Source: Janibacter limosus NBRC 16128 (GTDB lineage: Bacteria > Actinomycetota > Actinomycetes > Actinomycetales > Dermatophilaceae). Taken from it: a stretch of 57,629 nucleotides of DNA. The stretch lies in the NCBI RefSeq assembly GCF_001570985.1, contig NZ_BCSS01000021.1, positions 1 to 57,629 on the forward strand, written 5' to 3'. This document shows, one piece after another, positions 23,815 to 31,159 of this stretch; the stretch's first letter is position 1, and every line of letters begins with the position of its first letter. Below the pieces are notes generated by a model, which was not told the DNA's origin, did no database searches, and worked only from the letters and a program-made list of their open reading frames with translations. The position numbers and the translations under genes are program-made.

Positions 23815-25256
23815 CCCGACTCAAGGGCAACTACATCGGAGGTGACTGGGTGTGGCCCGCCTCCGCCGCCTCCTTCGATCGCACCAACCCGGCACGACCG
23901 GACGAGGTGGTCTCCACCGCTCCGGAGTCGACCAGCACCGATGTCGACGACGCCGTCGCGCACCTGGCCGAGCACCGGCACGAGTGGGCCGCCACGTCGC
24001 CGGAGAAGCGCGCTGACGTCCTCGTCGCAGCCGCCGACATCCTCGCGACCCAGGCCCAGGACCTCGCCGTCGAGCTGGTCCGGGAGGAGGGCAAGACCCT
24101 CGCCGAGGCCACCATGGAGACGACGCGCACCCCTCAGAACCTGCGCTTCTTCGCCGGCGAGGCGCTGCGCATGACCGGAGAGACGTACCCGACCGGGGAC
24201 GGCAGCCTCGTCTTCTCGCGTCGCGAGCCCGTGGGCATCGTCGCGGCCATCACCCCGTGGAACTTCCCGCTCAACATCCCCTCGCGCAAGCTCGGGCCGG
24301 CACTCGCCGCAGGCAACGCGGTCATCTTCAAGCCCAGCGAGGTCACCCCGCTGATGGGTCAGCGCCTGGTCGAGGCCCTCGTCCAGGCGGGGGTGCCGTC
24401 GGGCGCGCTCGCACTCGTCCACGGCCACGCCGAGGTCGGACGGGCGATGGTGGCCAATGACGAGGTCAACGCCGTCACCTTCACCGGCTCCACCGAGGTG
24501 GGTACTGCCATCCACGGCGTCACCGGCGTCGACGTGCGGACCCAGCTGGAGATGGGTGGCAAGAACGCGCTCGTCGTGCTCGAGGACTCCGACCTCGACC
24601 GGGCCGCCGCCATCATCGCCAAGGGAGCCTTCGGGCTCTCCGGCCAGGCCTGCACCGGCACCTCCCGCGTCGTCGTGCACGAGGCGGTCGCCGACGAGCT
24701 GGTCCGTCGCATCAGCCAGGTGGCCCAGGCTGCCCGCGTCGGCAACGGGCTCGACGAGGGCGTCACCTTCGGCCCCCTGGCCAACCGTGCCCAGATCGAC
24801 AAGTTCTGCCACTACGTCGAGGGCGCCACGTCCCAGGGCGCGGTCCTCGTCGACCCGGCCGACCACCAGGCCGACCCGCCGGGTGGCGGCTACTTCGTGC
24901 GACCGACGATCTTCAGGGATGTCGACCCGCTGTCGGACCTGGCCCAGGAGGAGGTCTTCTCCCCCGTGCTCGCCTTCATCACCGTCTCGTCCTACGACGA
25001 GGCCGTGCGGGTGGTCAACAACACCAAGTACGGACTCTCCGCGGGGATCGTGACCTCCGAGATCTCCCGGGCGATCCGCTTCTCCGAGGACGTCGCCACC
25101 GGCCTGGTCAAGGTCAACCAGGCGACCAACGGCATGGCCATGAACGCTCCCTTCGGCGGCATGAAGCACTCCTCGACGCAGACCTTCAAGGAGCAGGCCG
25201 GCGCCTCGATGATGAGCTTCTACACCACCGACAAGACCGTCTACTTCACCCCCTGA
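23811..25256 (+). CDS. NAD(P)-dependent aldehyde dehydrogenase
   Basis: A 481-residue ALDH with all catalytic residues visible: N151 (PWNFP), E247 (QLEMGGKN) and C281 (GQACTG). The cofactor-binding FTGSTEVG is at about residue 224. The C-terminal pattern with TQTFKEQAGASMMSFYT resembles 2-oxoglutarate semialdehyde dehydrogenases and related enzymes, so a semialdehyde substrate is a reasonable guess. It should oxidise an aldehyde made by the upstream oxidase to a carboxylate. It begins within the reductase stop (ATGA) and is followed after 18 bases by a second Rieske gene. Confidence 0.95.
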   Translation: MTRLKGNYIGGDWVWPASAASFDRTNPARPDEVVSTAPESTSTDVDDAVAHLAEHRHEWAATSPEKRADVLVAAADILATQAQDLAVELVREEGKTLAEATMETTRTPQNLRFFAGEALRMTGETYPTGDGSLVFSRREPVGIVAAITPWNFPLNIPSRKLGPALAAGNAVIFKPSEVTPLMGQRLVEALVQAGVPSGALALVHGHAEVGRAMVANDEVNAVTFTGSTEVGTAIHGVTGVDVRTQLEMGGKNALVVLEDSDLDRAAAIIAKGAFGLSGQACTGTSRVVVHEAVADELVRRISQVAQAARVGNGLDEGVTFGPLANRAQIDKFCHYVEGATSQGAVLVDPADHQADPPGGGYFVRPTIFRDVDPLSDLAQEEVFSPVLAFITVSSYDEAVRVVNNTKYGLSAGIVTSEISRAIRFSEDVATGLVKVNQATNGMAMNAPFGGMKHSSTQTFKEQAGASMMSFYTTDKTVYFTP

Positions 25257-25274
25257 CCCGAGAGGAACAGCACG

Positions 25275-25682
25275 ATGAGTGAGCACAGCGAGACCACTGA
25301 GGACCGGCAGCCGGCGGACGACGAGGTCGTCTTCCACAAGGTCTGCCGCAGCGGCCAGGTTCCCGAGGGATATGTCCGGCGCTTCTACGTCGACGAGCTC
25401 GAGTGCGCCGTCGCCCGACTCAAGGGCAAGGCGTACGCGACGAGCAACTACTGCACGCACCTCGACTGCCTGCTGAGCAGCGGCAAGCTGCAGGACGACG
25501 GCATCCGGTGCTCCTGCCACGGAAGCGTCTTCGAGCTCGAGGGTGGCGAGCCGATCTACCCGCCCGCCACGGCGCCCATCGCCATCTACCAGGTCAAGGA
25601 AGAAGAGGGGGAGGTCTACGTCGGCGTGAGCCGCAAGGACATCGAGCACGGCGGACCGCGCCGCAAGAAGCCTCGCGAATGA
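25275..25682 (+). CDS. second Rieske [2Fe-2S] protein
   Basis: A 135-residue Rieske protein distinct from the first in this operon. The ligands are C60 and H62 (CTH) and C79 and H82 (CSCH), within the classic CSCHGSVFEL motif. It has an N-terminal acidic extension and a basic tail (RRKKPRE). Two extra cysteines (C65 and C81) beside the ligand loops could form the disulfide seen in bc1-type and some high-potential Rieske proteins, which the first Rieske protein lacks. The two may therefore have different potentials. The stop overlaps the start of the Ntn hydrolase gene. Confidence 0.93.
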   Translation: MSEHSETTEDRQPADDEVVFHKVCRSGQVPEGYVRRFYVDELECAVARLKGKAYATSNYCTHLDCLLSSGKLQDDGIRCSCHGSVFELEGGEPIYPPATAPIAIYQVKEEEGEVYVGVSRKDIEHGGPRRKKPRE

Positions 25683-27298
25683 CCTCAGCAACGACACCCG
25701 TCGCCCTCGGCCAGATGCAACAGGTCGTGCTGGGCCGATCCTCCGCGATCGCGTCCAGCCACCCACTCATCACGGCCGAGGGCGCTCGGGTGCTCGCGGC
25801 CGGTGGCAATGCCATCGACGCGAGCCTGGCCATGGCAGCCGTCAGCTGGGTGGTCCTGCCCGGCCAGTGCGGCATCGGCGGCGATGTCTTCGCGATCGTC
25901 CGCGAACCGGACGGCCGCGTGTGGACCGCAGGCGGCAGCGGCTACGGACCCGACGGTGGCACCGCCGACTTCTATCGCTCGCAGGGCCACTCCGCCATCC
26001 CCCTCACGGGAGCGCTCTCGGTGTCCGTCCCGGGGGCACCGGCCGCCCACGCCCTCCTGGCCGCGCACGCCCGCTGGGACCTGTCGCAGCTCTGGGCCAA
26101 CGGGATCTCCTTGGCACGCAACGGCTTCGCGTGCACCAGCAAGAACCGTGCCGACATCACCGAGCGGCAGGTGCCGCTGGCCGCCGACCCCTCGACGGCC
26201 GCCTGCTTCCTCCCTGACGGGCGAGTCCCTGCCGTCGGTCGCCTGCTCCACCAGAGGGACCTGGCCGACACGCTCGAGGTCCTCGCCAAGGACCCGCTCT
26301 CCTTCTACCGAGGCGACCTCGCCGAGCGCAGTCTCGACTTCCTGATGACCGGGGGTGCCCCCTTCTCCGGCGACGAGTGGGCTGCCGGCGCCGACCTGCT
26401 CGCCGAGCCGGCGATCAGCGCACGCTACGGCGACCTGACCCTGCACCAGACACCACTCCCTTCGGCCGGATGGATGGTGCTGCACCAGGCCGGCCTCCTC
26501 GACGGGTCGCTCCCCGACCTCGACCTCCTCGGACCCTCGGCGTGCGCACTCTTCGCCGGGGCCGCACGCGCGGCCTTCGACGACCGCTTCGCCACGGTCA
26601 ACGCGGACAACGGCGCGTGGCAGGAGCTGCTGGACCCGGAGCGGCTCGCCGCCCAGCGCGTCGGCCTCGGGGCCCCGTCCGCGGCTGCGGTCCCGGCACG
26701 GATCGACGGCGACACGACGAGCACCGTGTGCGTCGATGACGAAGGCCGCACGGTGAGCTTCATCCACTCGCTCGCCTTCACCTTCGGCGCGCGCATCACC
26801 GTGCCCGGCACCGGCGTCGTGCTCAACAACCGCCTGGGTCGAGGTGCCTACCTGGTGCCCGGCCATCTCAACGAGGTCGCTCCCCGTCGCAAGCCGCTGC
26901 ACACCCTCAATGCCTGGATCGCCGACGACGCCGACGGCCTGCGCCACGCCGGCAACTGTCCCGGTGGCGACGGTCAGGTGCAGTGGAACATGCAGGTGAT
27001 CAGCCACCTCGTGGACCACGGCCTGGACCCGCAGCAGGCGGTCTCCCTCCCTCGCCTGACCGTCTTCCCCGGCTCCGACGCCGACGTCGTCGACGAGCCC
27101 TCCGAGGTGCGGGTCGAGGAGGGGCTGCCGCAGGCCACCCTCGAGAGCCTGCGCACCGCCGGGCACCTCGTCCGGGAGATCCCGGTGCAGCGAGGCGGTC
27201 CCGGTGGATCCGCGCTGGCCGTCTCCCGTGACCCGAGATCCGGCGTGCTCTCCGCCGGCGCCGACCCCCGCATGGAAGGAACCGCTGTCGCATGGTGA
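25679..27298 (+). CDS. gamma-glutamyltransferase-family Ntn hydrolase (cytoplasmic)
   Basis: A 539-residue protein of the GGT family, expected to cleave itself to expose an N-terminal Thr. The predicted nucleophile is T346 in GDTTSTVCVDDEG, matching the TTHYSVVD motif of classical GGTs; GGNAIDASLA near residue 42 and the late PGGDGQ segment are also typical. There is no signal peptide, unlike secreted GGTs. In length and location it is closer to cytoplasmic amidohydrolases of this family such as oxamate amidohydrolase HpxW. It probably hydrolyses an amide or gamma-glutamyl bond in the pathway. It overlaps both neighbouring genes. Confidence 0.9.
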   Translation: MTSATTPVALGQMQQVVLGRSSAIASSHPLITAEGARVLAAGGNAIDASLAMAAVSWVVLPGQCGIGGDVFAIVREPDGRVWTAGGSGYGPDGGTADFYRSQGHSAIPLTGALSVSVPGAPAAHALLAAHARWDLSQLWANGISLARNGFACTSKNRADITERQVPLAADPSTAACFLPDGRVPAVGRLLHQRDLADTLEVLAKDPLSFYRGDLAERSLDFLMTGGAPFSGDEWAAGADLLAEPAISARYGDLTLHQTPLPSAGWMVLHQAGLLDGSLPDLDLLGPSACALFAGAARAAFDDRFATVNADNGAWQELLDPERLAAQRVGLGAPSAAAVPARIDGDTTSTVCVDDEGRTVSFIHSLAFTFGARITVPGTGVVLNNRLGRGAYLVPGHLNEVAPRRKPLHTLNAWIADDADGLRHAGNCPGGDGQVQWNMQVISHLVDHGLDPQQAVSLPRLTVFPGSDADVVDEPSEVRVEEGLPQATLESLRTAGHLVREIPVQRGGPGGSALAVSRDPRSGVLSAGADPRMEGTAVAW

Positions 27299-27729
27299 CC
27301 CCACCGCAGCTCCCACCGCCACCCCGTCCGCAGGGGCACTACGTCCCCACGAGCCGGTCCGGGGACATCGTCACCACCGCTGGCATGACGCCGCGGGTCG
27401 ACGGCACGCTCGCCGTCACCGGACGGGTCGGCGACGCCGTCGACCTCGACGGGGCCAAGGACGCCGCCACCATCGCCGTGTCCAATGCCCTCTCCGCCCT
27501 CGCCGAGGCGGCCGGTGGCCTTGATCGCATCCGCAGCCTGCTGCGGATGACCGTGTACGTGCACGCCGCCAGCGGGTTCACCCAGCACTCCGCGGTGGCC
27601 GACGCCGCGACCGACACCCTCGTCACCTACCTGGGGGGCCGCGGAGTCTGCGCGCGCTCGGCCGTCGGCGTCGCCAGCCTGCCGGGCGATGCCCCGCTCG
27701 AGATCGAGCTGACCGCCGTCATCTCCTGA
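27292..27729 (+). CDS. RidA family protein (enamine/imine deaminase-like)
   Basis: A 145-residue YjgF/RidA fold. The key arginine R122 in ARSAVGVASLPGDAPLEIE, which binds the carboxylate of imino acids in active members, is conserved. Family members hydrolyse reactive enamines or imines to ketones plus ammonia, or act in pathway steps as RutC does. Placement at the end of the operon suggests it handles an imine produced by the oxidase or the Ldh-family enzyme. The start overlaps the Ntn hydrolase stop region by 7 bases. A bidirectional terminator follows. Confidence 0.92.
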   Translation: MVTPPQLPPPPRPQGHYVPTSRSGDIVTTAGMTPRVDGTLAVTGRVGDAVDLDGAKDAATIAVSNALSALAEAAGGLDRIRSLLRMTVYVHAASGFTQHSAVADAATDTLVTYLGGRGVCARSAVGVASLPGDAPLEIELTAVIS

Positions 27730-27738
27730 GTGCACGAG

Positions 27739-27777
27739 CGAAGGGGAGGGGAGACGAGTCGTCTCCCCTCCCCTTCG
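27739..27777. terminator. bidirectional stem-loop between convergent operons
   Basis: A perfect inverted repeat with 19-base arms (CGAAGGGGAGGGGAGACGA and its complement) about one G lies between ridA (+) and the amidase gene (-). It can terminate both transcripts. Confidence 0.8.
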
Positions 27778-27786
27778 TCGTGCCGA

Positions 27787-28389
27787 TCACGGCCTGAAGA
27801 TCTCCGCGGAATCGATGACCCGACCGAAGGCGGACCCGAAGCTCACCAGGGAGGCCCGGTGCAGCTCGGGGGTCGCCGCGGCCAGGCAGTCGGCGACCAA
27901 GACGGTGTCCAGCCCGAGCATCATCGCGTCACGGGCCGTGGCCTCGCAGCAGATGTTGGTCTGGGTCCCCGCGATGTGCAGCGAGGTGATCCCGCGCTCC
28001 TCGAGGAGCAGCTGCAGGCCACCGTCCGGCTCGACCATCGCGCTGTACCGGTACTTCAGGACCACGTCGTCCTGTGCCGCTGCCTGCATGCCGTGCCACA
28101 ACGCGTGCCCGTGCGACCCCTCGGCGAGGACACCCGTGCGGAAGTCCATGGCCTCCTCACCGAGCAGGTGCCGCAGGCTCGGCCAGTCCGCCGGCGAGGG
28201 TCGACTGGTCGTCTGCACCCAGACCACCGGGGCACCGACCTCGCGGAACCGTCGGGCGAGGGCGTTGATCGGGTCGACGATGTCCAGCGCCGCAGGAGCG
28301 AAGCGGAAGCCGACGTCGGGGTCGAGGAAGGCATTTTGCATGTCGATGATCGCCAGCGCCGAGCGGCGCGGGTCCTGGGTCGCGGCCAT
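27787..28389 (-). CDS. isochorismatase-like cysteine hydrolase
   Basis: A 200-residue hydrolase with the D-K-C triad of the isochorismatase-like amidases: D16 (AIIDMQNAF), K112 (VVLKYRYSAM) and C147 (TQTNICCEATARDA). Members include nicotinamidase, N-carbamoylsarcosine amidase, maleamate amidase and ureidoacrylate amidase RutB; the substrate here is unknown but an amide is most likely. The ATG overlaps the stop of the transporter gene (ATGA), so the protein probably acts on what that transporter brings in or on a downstream intermediate. Confidence 0.92.
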   Translation of the reverse strand: MAATQDPRRSALAIIDMQNAFLDPDVGFRFAPAALDIVDPINALARRFREVGAPVVWVQTTSRPSPADWPSLRHLLGEEAMDFRTGVLAEGSHGHALWHGMQAAAQDDVVLKYRYSAMVEPDGGLQLLLEERGITSLHIAGTQTNICCEATARDAMMLGLDTVLVADCLAAATPELHRASLVSFGSAFGRVIDSAEIFRP

Positions 28390-29885
28390 CAGAAGAGCAC
28401 CCCCGCAGCCAGCGTCGCGACGACCAGGCCGGAGACGACAGGGATGAAGAGCCGTCTGACGAGCTCGACCACCGGGACACCGGTCACGCCGGCGACCGCG
28501 ACGAGCGATGACCAGACCACGAGGGTGCCACCTCCGGTCCAGGAGGCGGCGTTCTGACCGATGGCCGCGAGCGTCTCGGGAGCCACGCCGGCCGCCGGGC
28601 CGAGGGCCACGGACAGCGACCCGATGAGGGGCAGGCCGGCCCATCCGGACCCGTCGAGCCCGATGAGCATGCCCGCCACCATCAGGGCCAGGCACGTGGC
28701 AGGCGCGAAGGCCGGGACGTGGTCCTGCCCGGAGACGATGACGTCGAAGAGGAAGGCCGGCGGGTTGGCGCCCTCGGGCAAGGACATGATCGTCCCGGAG
28801 AAGTCACCCACACCCATCAGCACGAACCCCGCGACGGGCAGCACCGCGCCCATCGCCTTGTAGGCGAAGACGAGTCCGTCGACGATGTTGTCGGCCACCG
28901 CCTCGAGCGGTTCGGCGGCGCTGAGGAAGCAGATGGCGAAGAGGAGGGCGAAGCCCACACCACCGATGAGCGCTGCCCCCGAGATCTCCTCGAGCACGGC
29001 GAAGAGGTCGGTGAACCTGGACAGGAAGAGCACGATCACCATGGCGAGGAACCCGACGGGCACGACGATCGCCATGATCCGCTTCTGCCGGTCCGAGGTG
29101 GGTCGCTCCTCGTAGCCGACCCCGTCCCCGACGCTCAGGATCCCCTCGTCCCGGACGGCCTCCACGGGGTCGGTCTCCCGACGGGTCAGACCCGCGGACA
29201 CCGCGCTGACGACCTCACGGGAGCGCGACAACGGGGTCTCCCCGCTGGCCACCACGAGCTGACCGCGGGAGGTCACGAAGTAGGCCAAGGACGCCGCGAC
29301 ACCACCGACGATCCACGACAGGATGAGCGCCCGGTGGGCGATGAGGTCCGCGTCGAGGTGGCCGCCGCTGGCCGTGATGCCCGGCGCCACGCCCATGACG
29401 TAGTCCGAGGCCAGCGCCATCCCCTGCCCGGAGATGGCCACCGCGATGGCCGCACCCAGTCGGGTCAGGCCGGCAGCGATGGCCGCAGGGATGAGCACGG
29501 CCGCCAGGATCGCCAGTGTGGGCGTCGGCCAGAAGACGAGCGACATCAGGTAGGACGCGACGAAGAGGACACCGAAGGCCAGGTGCCCGTTGCGCATGAA
29601 GCGCACCAACGGGCGCAGCATCCGCGCGTCGATGTCCATCCCGCGCATGGCCCCGGTGAGCGCACCGATGACCGCGAGCACCAGGAAGATGTTGAGCAGC
29701 TCGGTCGTGGCCACGATCAGGCCGTTGAAGGGGGCGGCGAGTCCCTTGAAGAAGGACCCGGTGAAGGCCCAGGCCGTGATGCCCGTGGCGATGACGGCCG
29801 GGACGATGACATTGCGTCGCATCGCCATGACGACGAGCAGGACGATGACGCCGGCGATATAGAACCAGTGCGCGTGCTCGCTCAT
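28389..29885 (-). CDS. putative ion-transporter-like permease (copy 1)
   Basis: A 498-residue membrane protein with about 11-12 hydrophobic helices. It has conserved blocks FWPTPTLAILAA, ISGQGMALASDYVMGVAPG, DGLVFAYKAMGAVLPVAG and LDGSGWAGLPL, all shared with a second copy at 34426-35976. The layout resembles CitMHS/DcuC/GntP-like anion transporters (two halves with re-entrant loops), so import of an organic acid or zwitterion is plausible. A charged cytoplasmic loop lies around 210-260. Its ATG overlaps the stop of a possible 25-residue ORF, and its stop overlaps the amidase start. Confidence 0.85.
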   Translation of the reverse strand: MSEHAHWFYIAGVIVLLVVMAMRRNVIVPAVIATGITAWAFTGSFFKGLAAPFNGLIVATTELLNIFLVLAVIGALTGAMRGMDIDARMLRPLVRFMRNGHLAFGVLFVASYLMSLVFWPTPTLAILAAVLIPAAIAAGLTRLGAAIAVAISGQGMALASDYVMGVAPGITASGGHLDADLIAHRALILSWIVGGVAASLAYFVTSRGQLVVASGETPLSRSREVVSAVSAGLTRRETDPVEAVRDEGILSVGDGVGYEERPTSDRQKRIMAIVVPVGFLAMVIVLFLSRFTDLFAVLEEISGAALIGGVGFALLFAICFLSAAEPLEAVADNIVDGLVFAYKAMGAVLPVAGFVLMGVGDFSGTIMSLPEGANPPAFLFDVIVSGQDHVPAFAPATCLALMVAGMLIGLDGSGWAGLPLIGSLSVALGPAAGVAPETLAAIGQNAASWTGGGTLVVWSSLVAVAGVTGVPVVELVRRLFIPVVSGLVVATLAAGVLF

Positions 29886-29959
29886 GCCGCCACCCCCTGC
29901 AGGGCAGGGCGGGTGACGGCGGGAGCCCGCGGGGACGGTGCGATGGGTGTGTGGTCCAC
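29882..29959 (-). CDS. possible small coupled ORF upstream of transporter copy 1
   Basis: A 25-codon frame starting GTG at 29959, 8 bases after an AAAGG element, and ending in a TGA that overlaps the transporter ATG. The peptide (VDHTPIAPSPRAPAVTRPAL, then QGVAA) is Pro/Ala-rich and not a membrane segment. It may be a leader that couples translation to the transporter rather than a functional peptide. The rest of the upstream region (29960-30166) shows no clear gene. Confidence 0.35.
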   Translation of the reverse strand: MDHTPIAPSPRAPAVTRPALQGVAA

Positions 29960-30166
29960 GAGATCGACCTTTCGTGCTCGGGTGACGCCCCGGCGCCGGG
30001 TGGCGTCGGGACCCGGGCCCACAGGCCCGTCACCGGCGAGGACTGGTGGGCTCTTCGGATGAAGCTCCCGTGGTCTTTCGTGGTGTGGTGCGGTGCCTCT
30101 CCCCGCCGCCGTCGCGAGACGGTGGCAGGGCGAGGCCGGCATGCATCGAGGCGAAGGGAGTGTCCC

Positions 30167-30580
30167 TCAGCCCGTCGTGTCGTCGGAGCAGACGAGCGGC
30201 GTGCGCAGGACGACGACCGTGGCCGTCAGCTCCGCCACCGGATCGTAGTCCTTCAGGACGCTCACCACGTCCACGCCGAGGTCGGTGAGGACCTCCGCGA
30301 GGCGGGCCTTGGCCGCATCGAGGACCGCCGCGTCGGCCCACCGCCCCAGGACGGCGTCGAACCTCGCGATCGTCGCCAGGGTGGGGACCCGGTGGTGCTC
30401 GGCGACGACGACGATGTGGTCATCGCTGATCTGCACCCGCTGCCGGCTCACGCCGGCGCCGGTGATCTCCTGGTTGACGGCGTTGTAGACGCGCAGGATC
30501 TCCTGCTTCCACTCCCCGATGGTGCGCGGCGACGGAGGTGACGGCGCCACCCGGGGTCTGCCCGCCCCCTTCGTCGTCAT
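30167..30580 (-). CDS. MpsC/DUF2294 family protein
   Basis: A 137-residue protein with the DUF2294 pattern: an N-terminal helix (about 20-38), a short strand ending HIVVVAEHH, a central helix rich in R and A, then VDVVSVLKDYDPVAELTATVVVLR. This domain is MpsC of the Staphylococcus MpsABC sodium-translocating membrane-potential system, but no mpsA or mpsB is present here. Its job in this cluster is unknown. It starts 10 bases after the GlcG-type gene on the same strand, so they are probably co-transcribed. The ATG was chosen because the frame upstream overlaps the GlcG-type gene. Confidence 0.75.
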   Translation of the reverse strand: MTTKGAGRPRVAPSPPSPRTIGEWKQEILRVYNAVNQEITGAGVSRQRVQISDDHIVVVAEHHRVPTLATIARFDAVLGRWADAAVLDAAKARLAEVLTDLGVDVVSVLKDYDPVAELTATVVVLRTPLVCSDDTTG

Positions 30581-30590
30581 CGGGTGGGTC

Positions 30591-31043
30591 TCAGGTCGGG
30601 GGGTTGGCCGCGAGGTGCTCGGCGAGGGCCTCGATGGCAGCCGCACCGACGGCCTTGTCCTGCTCGCCGTTGCCGCCGGAGACACCGATGCCGCCGATGA
30701 TCTGACCGTCGTACTCGAGCGGGAAGCCGCCGACGAAGATGGCGAACTTGCCGGGCAGCATGTGGCTGATCCCGAAGGCCTCGTTGCCCGGGAGTGCCGG
30801 GCCGTTCGGCTCCTCGTTGAACTTGTGGGTCGCCCGCTCGTGACCGGCGGCGGTGAAGGCCTTGGCGATGGAGATGTCGACCCCGGTGAGGCGCGCGCCG
30901 GGGATGCGGTGCAGGGCGATGACATTGCCGCTCTCGTCGACGACGCACAGGGTCTGCTTCACCCCGATCTCATCGGCCTTGGCCCGGGCCGCCGCCAGGA
31001 TCGGCAGGGCGTCGTCGAGAGTGATGCGGTAGATCGAGTGCAT
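30591..31043 (-). CDS. GlcG/HbpS family protein
   Basis: A 150-residue GlcG/HbpS fold protein starting MHSIYRITLDDALPILAAARAK (given here as MHSIYRITL and DDALPILAAARAK), with the family C-terminal motif GFPLEYDGQIIGGIGVSGG. HbpS of Streptomyces binds heme and is secreted; this copy lacks a signal peptide and is cytoplasmic. GlcG-type proteins are frequent in catabolic operons, but their role is poorly defined. It is divergent from the PucR-type regulator and shares its promoter region. Confidence 0.88.
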   Translation of the reverse strand: MHSIYRITLDDALPILAAARAKADEIGVKQTLCVVDESGNVIALHRIPGARLTGVDISIAKAFTAAGHERATHKFNEEPNGPALPGNEAFGISHMLPGKFAIFVGGFPLEYDGQIIGGIGVSGGNGEQDKAVGAAAIEALAEHLAANPPT

Positions 31044-31133
31044 GGTTCATCCTTCGAGCCGGTGTCGGGGGTCTGCCCCCAACAGTGGCCGAGTGCCGGC
31101 CCTGACTCAATGGACCAATAGCACGAAAATATG

Positions 31134-31153
31134 GTGCGCACAGTGCGTAAACT
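31134..31153 (+). promoter_or_regulatory. palindrome plus leaderless -10 of the PucR-type gene
   Basis: GTGCGCAC (31134-31141) is a perfect palindrome resembling the GTGCAC operator core found at 21292 and 34318. Six bases after it lies TAAACT (31148-31153), a -10 ending 6 bases before the ATG at 31160 with no ribosome-binding site. This predicts a leaderless, probably autoregulated transcript. On the other strand the same region serves the GlcG-MpsC genes. Confidence 0.45.
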
Positions 31154-31159
31154 GCACAA

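Noticed and set aside
22965-25766. A 933-codon open frame on the minus strand opposite the reductase and aldehyde dehydrogenase genes
   Set aside because: It lies antisense to two genes with complete catalytic motifs, has no family motif, and its low-complexity Val/Leu/Gly/Asp-rich product is typical of antisense frames in GC-rich DNA.
25679-28389. A pyrimidine Rut pathway
   Set aside because: RidA and an isochorismatase-like amidase fit RutC and RutB in family, but there is no RutA monooxygenase and no pyrimidine transporter signature.
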